Assembly: GCA_964610175.1 (NCBI GenBank)
Contig: CAZSVE010000004.1
Span: 3,110-67,109 of the forward strand
Direction: 5' to 3'
DNA length: 64,000 nt
DNA from: CAZSVE01 sp964610175
Lineage (GTDB): Bacteria; Pseudomonadota; Gammaproteobacteria; HK1
In this document: positions 59,692-64,000 of the stretch, piece after piece
Layout: every line of letters starts with the position of its first letter
How positions within the stretch are numbered: the stretch's first letter is position 1
The notes under the pieces: generated by a model
Told to the model about the DNA's origin: nothing
Seen by the model: the letters and a program-made list of their open reading frames with translations, nothing else
The model's database searches: none
Made by a program: the position numbers and the translations under genes

Positions 59692-61058
59692 TTGGATTTG
59701 ATCCATATCGTTTTGGCGTTCACGAATTCGCGGATGCCCGGCAGTGACAGTTCTCTCCCGTAGCCGGAATCCTTGATGCCCCCGAAGGGAAGTCGTGGGT
59801 CGCTTTTTACGAGGCCGTTGACGAAGGAGCAACCACAGGCCAATTCCCGTGCCAGGCGTTCACCACGCTGGATATCCCTGGTCCATACGCTTCCCCCGAG
59901 GCCGTAACGAGAGTCATTGGCCACTCCAAGGGCCTCCGATTCGTCCGGGACCCGGATTATGGAAGCCACTGGGCCGAAGAGTTCTTCTTCGTAAGCAGGC
60001 ATCCCCGGGCGGACCTGATCCAACAACGTGGGTGCGTAGTACCAACCCGGTTTTTCCAGAAAGTGGCCTCCCAGGGACGGGATCGCCCCTTTTTCGATGC
60101 TGTTTCGAACCTGGAGATGCAGCGCCTCGCGCAGGTCCTGGCGTGCCATGGGGGCCAGGGTCGTCTTCGGATCCATGGGATCGCCCGGTTGCAATCCTGC
60201 AATACCGGCCTTGAAACGTTCCAGGAAGGCATCCGCGACGGACTCCATCACGATAAAGCGCTTGGCGGCGATGCAGCTCTGTCCGCTATTCAGGAAGCGA
60301 GATTTCAATGCCACCTGGGCGGCCCGTTCCGGATCGGCATCGTCCAGCACGATGAATGCATCCGAGCCACCAAGTTCCAGGACGACCTTCTTCAGATAAG
60401 CCCCCGCCTGGGCGGCAACCTTGCGGCCTGCGACGTCGCTGCCGGTAAGACTGACCGCGCGCACGTACGGATTGCCGATGACCATCTCTACCTTATCGAG
60501 CGAGATGGGCAGGTTCTGGAATACCCCCGGCGGACAGTCGGCATCCAGCCAGAGTTCTTCCAGGGCAATGGCGCATTGGGGGACGTTGGGGGCGTGTTTC
60601 AGCAGCATGGTGTTGCCCGCTATCAGGGCTGGCGCAGCGCAGCGGAACACCTGCCAAAAGGGAAAATTCCAGGGCATGATTGCCAGCACGGCGCCGAGGG
60701 GTCGATAGGCGACGAAACTTCGGTCGGCATCCGAATCGATGGGATCGTCCGCCAGAAATGCCTCGCCATACTCCGCGTAGTACTCGCACACCCGAGCGCA
60801 TTTTTCCACCTCGGATGTTGCTTCCGAGAGGAGCTTGCCCATTTCCAGGGTAATCAGACGCGCCAATTCCGGTGCACGCCGGCGAAGAATACTCGCCGCT
60901 TTCCGCAAACATGCCGCCCGCTTCGAGAACGGTTGTGCCGCCCAATCCCTGGTGGCACTCGAAGTCCGGTCCAGGGCCGCTTCGATCTCCGCCTCGTCCA
61001 GGCTCCGAAAGCGCTTTATCTCCTCACCGGTGGCGGGATTCATGGAGAGAATGGTCAT
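59688..61058 (-). CDS. NAD(P)-dependent aldehyde dehydrogenase, succinate-semialdehyde dehydrogenase type
   Basis: Oxidises an aldehyde to the acid in the cytoplasm. The 456-residue chain has PWNFPFWQVFRCAAPALIAG, the nucleotide loop region SLTGSDVAGRKVAAQAG, the general-base Glu at about 228 (VVLELGGSDAFIVL) and the nucleophile Cys at about 262 (FLNSGQSCIAAKRF). The late block LPFGGIKDSGYGREL is also typical. It is closest in style to the GabD/Sad group, so succinate semialdehyde is the likely substrate, but this is family inference. exbD lies 32 bp upstream on the same strand. The stop is the edge of a repeat remnant. Confidence 0.92.
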   Translation of the reverse strand: MTILSMNPATGEEIKRFRSLDEAEIEAALDRTSSATRDWAAQPFSKRAACLRKAASILRRRAPELARLITLEMGKLLSEATSEVEKCARVCEYYAEYGEAFLADDPIDSDADRSFVAYRPLGAVLAIMPWNFPFWQVFRCAAPALIAGNTMLLKHAPNVPQCAIALEELWLDADCPPGVFQNLPISLDKVEMVIGNPYVRAVSLTGSDVAGRKVAAQAGAYLKKVVLELGGSDAFIVLDDADPERAAQVALKSRFLNSGQSCIAAKRFIVMESVADAFLERFKAGIAGLQPGDPMDPKTTLAPMARQDLREALHLQVRNSIEKGAIPSLGGHFLEKPGWYYAPTLLDQVRPGMPAYEEELFGPVASIIRVPDESEALGVANDSRYGLGGSVWTRDIQRGERLARELACGCSFVNGLVKSDPRLPFGGIKDSGYGRELSLPGIREFVNAKTIWIKSN

Positions 61059-61090
61059 GATGAAAATACTCGCTTGCTATTTGTTCATGG

Positions 61091-61516
61091 CTATTTATTC
61101 GGGTTTTCCACCAAGCGCGTGGCGAAGCGAAGGCGCGCGAATCCGAGTTGCTGCGCCACATCCATCAGCGTCACCACGGATTGATACGGGGTACCCTCGT
61201 CGGCGCTCAGGATCAGCGGCGGGGAGTTCGGGGTGTTTAGTTTCGTCAAGGCCTTTTTCAGGGTTTCGAACTGCGTGTTCACCAATTGTTTCCCGTTGAT
61301 GTAGTAATACCCCTGGGCGTCGATGGCCACCTCGATGATCCTTCCCTCGCTGAGTTCGGCCTCCGGGGTTGCCTCGGGCAATTCGATACTGAGTTCCGAG
61401 CTACGCTCGAACGTGGTCGACACCATGAAGAAGATCAGCAGCAAAAAGACCACATCGATGAGCGGCGTCAGGGTTACATCCGGCGCCTCCGGGATTTTGT
61501 TGGGTTTTAGGTTCAC
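61091..61516 (-). CDS. exbD: Biopolymer transport protein ExbD
   Basis: Proton-channel and peptidoglycan-interacting subunit of the TonB-type motor. The 141-residue product has a single anchor (PLIDVVFLLLIFFMVSTTFE) with the essential Asp, then the periplasmic domain (LSIELPEATPEAELSEG, LILSADEGTPYQSVVTLMD). The start overlaps the exbB stop by four bases (ATGA at 61513-61516), so they are translationally coupled. No tonB is in the window. The aldehyde dehydrogenase gene follows and may share the transcript. Confidence 0.95.
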   Translation of the reverse strand: MNLKPNKIPEAPDVTLTPLIDVVFLLLIFFMVSTTFERSSELSIELPEATPEAELSEGRIIEVAIDAQGYYYINGKQLVNTQFETLKKALTKLNTPNSPPLILSADEGTPYQSVVTLMDVAQQLGFARLRFATRLVENPNK

Positions 61517-62151
61517 TTTACCAATCCGCTGTTATATCGATCCCGTCCCCGCATCCCCTCCAGGACCTCGATCATCTTGAGGGCCTCCTGTTCCATGTCG
61601 ACCACGAGCCCATCTATTTTACCTCGGAAGTAACGGTAGAATATCAGGGTCGGGATTGCCACGGTAAGCCCCGCCGCGGTGGTAATCAATGCCTCGGAGA
61701 TCCCGCTCGCCAACACCCCCGGATTCCCGATCCCCTGGACCGTTATCACCGCGAACACCTTGATCATGCCGATAACCGTACCGAGCAGGCCCAATAACGG
61801 CGCGATGGCCGCGATGGTTCCGAGGGTATTCAGATAGCGTTCCAGACTGTGCACCACGTGGCGTCCGGCCTCCTCGATGCTCTCTTTCATGATCTCCCGG
61901 CTGCTGTGGCGATCATCGAGGCCGGCGGCCAGGATCCTGCCGAGTGGGGAACTCTGTCTCAGTAAATGGATATGTTCCTCATCGATCCTACCTTGTTTTG
62001 CCCGTTGCCATACTTCGACGACCAGGTTATCGGGAACGATGCGCTTTCTTCGCAGGCTCCAGAACCGTTCCAAAATGATGGCAGTGGCCACTATCGAACA
62101 GAGCAATATGGGCAGCATGACAAAGCCGCCGGCCTTTACGAGCTCGAACAC
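61513..62151 (-). CDS. exbB: MotA/TolQ/ExbB-family proton channel protein
   Basis: Pentameric inner-membrane proton channel that energises outer-membrane uptake with ExbD. The 212-residue product has three membrane segments: VMLPILLCSIVATAIILERF (1), LGTIAAIAPLLGLLGTVIGM (2) and ITTAAGLTVAIPTLIFYRYF (3). Segment 2 carries the conserved Thr/Gly face of the family. Coupled to exbD through ATGA. The gene order exbB-exbD with no tonB suggests service to a TonB encoded elsewhere. Confidence 0.94.
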   Translation of the reverse strand: MFELVKAGGFVMLPILLCSIVATAIILERFWSLRRKRIVPDNLVVEVWQRAKQGRIDEEHIHLLRQSSPLGRILAAGLDDRHSSREIMKESIEEAGRHVVHSLERYLNTLGTIAAIAPLLGLLGTVIGMIKVFAVITVQGIGNPGVLASGISEALITTAAGLTVAIPTLIFYRYFRGKIDGLVVDMEQEALKMIEVLEGMRGRDRYNSGLVK

Positions 62152-62523
62152 GAATTGAAATCCTCATGGAAAAGTCGGTTGCCTCGATGCGAGATTCCCA
62201 TACCCCTTGGATCCTGTGGGCGGGGTCGTGGCAACCGAAATGATAACGATATCGAAACGCGGGATGTTACCGCCAAATCGTGCCTTTTTATACTCGAAGC
62301 CTCTTCTCGAGGCAAAATGGCACGAAATAGGGCCCGGGGAATCGGGCATCGCCGTGCGCGGCACCTTTCGTCACGGCTGGGCCTCGGTGTCTCTCTCTTT
62401 CACCTTTAGCCCGCATGGGTCAAAATGAACATCGGCATCGGGCCCGTACCCGCCGCGCGAATCAGGAGGGAGATCCATATCGCGGGTATCCGGAGGAAAC
62501 ATCCCACCGAGGCCAGTGCAACC
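62152..62523. other. Divergent intergenic region between exbB and pentapeptide gene
   Basis: 372 bp. It must hold promoters for both directions. I see no repeat copy and no clear Fur box. An upstream ATG at 62425 in the pentapeptide frame lacks a ribosome-binding site. Confidence 0.5.
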
Positions 62524-63753
62524 ATGATGAAAAAACTCCACCCCATGCAACTCCTTCGGCTTTGTTACCGGATCCTGAAAATATTCTGGGATTACTCCGG
62601 GCTCAAGCATGTATGGGAAATGGCCCGCTTCGAAAAGGTCAACCACCCCGATCACGAGCGATCGCCCTCGCTTTTCCTGTGGGTATTCGGCATTTATGCC
62701 GCTCTCTTCGGCATCGCCTCCTCCAACTACGAAACCGCCCTCGACAGGGCCGAGAACCGGCTGAGCGCCGTGGCCGCACAACTCTCTACCGACAACCAAA
62801 GGGCCTTCAAGAAACTATTCGCGCAGATTCCCCGCATTCAGAAGATCAGAACGCCGCTGCAACCCAGCCTGTTCTATCCCTTCGAAGAGCACTTTCTCCT
62901 CGCCTCATTCCTTTACCGGGAAGAAAACCGCGAAATATTGGGATGGACGCAGGAGATCATCGAATCCTGGCGGGACAATCTCTCCGGGGTAAACCTCGCC
63001 GAAGTAAACCTCTCCGAGGCAAATCTGGGGAAGGCCAACTTTTCCGATGCCATCCTTTACAAGGCCAACCTCTCCGGGGCCCATCTCCAGGAAGCAAACC
63101 TCGTGGGGGCGAGACTATGGCGCTCCAACCTTTCCGGGGTCAATCTCGAGGGAGGGGCGGACCTTTCCCGCGCCGAGTTCTATGCCGCCAACCTCTCCGG
63201 GGCCTTACTTTCCGGGGCCAACCTCTCCGGTGCCGACTTTTGGCGGGCAAACCTTACCGGCGCCATCCTGGATGCGGCTAACCTGTCCGGCGCGAGGTTT
63301 TATGGAGCGGACCTTTCGAATGCCGATCTCTGGGGCGCCGATCTCTCCGGGATGAGCCATTGGGAATATATCGCCTCCATCGAGGGCGCCAATATCCGTC
63401 GCATCCAATCCCCTCCCGAGGGGTTCCGAGAATGGGCGCTGCAACAGGGCGCCGTGGAAATGGACCCCGATGCCTGGAGAAGGTTCATACAATCGGGCGC
63501 AAAACGCGCAGCCACGGTCCAGGCCTCGGCAATTTCGGCCTCCACTTCGGTTGCGGCCCCGACCCTGGTCTCGACTTCGACTCCGACGCCAATTCCAACT
63601 TCGGACTCGACCTCGGCCCCGGCTTCGGCCAAGGTAACCCTTGCCGCCGAGATCCCGGATTATCCTGGGGAAAACAGCGCCACGCCAGCCATCTCGGTGC
63701 TGACGATGACCCAGGACATCCATCTCTTTGGCCCTTTGGGGCCCCGCCCATAG
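62524..63753 (+). CDS. Membrane-anchored pentapeptide-repeat protein with Ser/Thr-rich tail
   Basis: About 409 residues when started at 62524 (MMKKLHPMQLLRLCYRILK); 62425 would add 33 weak residues. A hydrophobic helix (LFLWVFGIYAALFGIASS) is followed by a charged helical segment. About 26 pentapeptide repeats of the A(D/N)Lxx type come next (GVNLAEVNLSEANLGKANFS, SGANLSGADFWRANLTGAIL), forming a right-handed beta-helix. A linker (HWEYIASIEGANIRRI) leads to a low-complexity tail (SAISASTSVAAPTLVSTST). Such repeats can mimic DNA or hold ligands; here the membrane anchor makes a gyrase-protection role unlikely. The function is unknown. It is divergent from exbB. Confidence 0.88.
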   Translation: MMKKLHPMQLLRLCYRILKIFWDYSGLKHVWEMARFEKVNHPDHERSPSLFLWVFGIYAALFGIASSNYETALDRAENRLSAVAAQLSTDNQRAFKKLFAQIPRIQKIRTPLQPSLFYPFEEHFLLASFLYREENREILGWTQEIIESWRDNLSGVNLAEVNLSEANLGKANFSDAILYKANLSGAHLQEANLVGARLWRSNLSGVNLEGGADLSRAEFYAANLSGALLSGANLSGADFWRANLTGAILDAANLSGARFYGADLSNADLWGADLSGMSHWEYIASIEGANIRRIQSPPEGFREWALQQGAVEMDPDAWRRFIQSGAKRAATVQASAISASTSVAAPTLVSTSTPTPIPTSDSTSAPASAKVTLAAEIPDYPGENSATPAISVLTMTQDIHLFGPLGPRP

Positions 63754-64000
63754 ACGCCACCAGACGACGGAAAAGGGGGGCTCCCCTTTGCGCTGCCTTT
63801 CCGGGGTAAATTCAGCGAACAAGATTTCTCCCTTTGGTCGAAGTGACAACCGACATCGAGTATCCGCTGATTCTTCGAAGCTCACTGCCCGCTGGTTCCC
63901 AAGCTTCAACTTGGGGATCTTTTCGATCCAGCCTTCGCCCCCCGCCCCTAACCCGGCAAAGCCGGAACCAAAATTCCATCGCATGGAGGACATGTCAGCG
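63754..64000. other. Right-edge region with family-B repeat start
   Basis: Holds no gene. A weak family-C match is at about 63820 and a family-B copy begins at about 63950, cut by the window edge. Confidence 0.6.
63950..64000 (+). repeat. Family-B repeat, cut by window edge
   Basis: From CCTAACCCGGCAAAGCCGG to ACATGTCAGCG it is identical to 10431-10481. Confidence 0.85.

Overview
The window looks like chromosome from a Gram-negative gammaproteobacterium. Support comes from lptD, hslR (Hsp15), prmB, sufE, a mitochondrial-type cytochrome c maturation set (ccmA, ccmD, ccmE), an ExbB/ExbD pair, a bacterial penicillin-binding protein 1A, and sucB. The lone H-NS-like gene, the MoxR/formylglycine-enzyme-like operon and the crowd of intergenic repeats are reminiscent of large or symbiotic sulfur-oxidising gammaproteobacteria, but I cannot fix the genus from sequence alone.

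Layout. 1-16.7 kb: a partial FG-GAP/ASPIC protein, uppS, hslR, a small conserved gene, thrC-hisI, frr, priA, an enoyl-CoA hydratase, an amidase, an orphan TRAP binding protein, sufE, a YkgJ-type protein and tRNA-Lys. 17-20 kb: PBP1A. 20-28.5 kb: an accessory island, entirely on the minus strand. It has a three-gene operon (membrane protein, MoxR ATPase, 1146-residue membrane protein ending in a formylglycine-enzyme/C-type-lectin fold), a second secreted protein with the same fold, and between them a REP-type tyrosine transposase bounded by direct repeats. 29-33.4 kb: tRNA-Thr, a prepilin translationally coupled to ccmA, ccmE, ccmD, sucB. 33.6-39.5 kb: tRNA-Ala, lptD, prmB, a TauD-like dioxygenase, a small secreted protein. 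39.5-42.3 kb: decayed mobile DNA (group II intron reverse transcriptase, IS110 transposase) around a SAM hydrolase gene. 42.6-52.9 kb: purB, a GH16-like gene without a normal start, an H-NS-like protein, a copper chaperone, aroE, a hydrolase, an FAH-family protein, an enoyl-CoA hydratase, and ilvI. 53-54.4 kb: an AT-rich patch with a frameshifted gene and two small accessory genes. 55-64 kb: meaB/argK, glgC, a Sel1 protein, aldehyde dehydrogenase, exbB-exbD and a pentapeptide-repeat protein.

Two things stand out. First, a repeat of about 108 bp is present in about 37 full or partial copies. Each begins CTAG followed by a GCGAAGCTTCGC palindrome and ends GGGAAATAAAC. In five genes (PBP1A, lptD, purB, an enoyl-CoA hydratase, aldehyde dehydrogenase) the in-frame stop codon is the first triplet of the repeat boundary. 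Genes normally found in operons (frr/uppS, ccmABCDE, sucAB, ilvIH) are here scattered into one- or two-gene units with these repeats between them.

Second, the two formylglycine-enzyme-fold proteins carry equal-length (113 bp) C-terminal segments. These have fixed ends, a variable middle and a hairpin shortly after the stop. This is the pattern expected of variable regions of a diversity-generating retroelement, here attached to a MoxR-centred conflict-type operon. No retroelement reverse transcriptase or template repeat for them is visible in the window.
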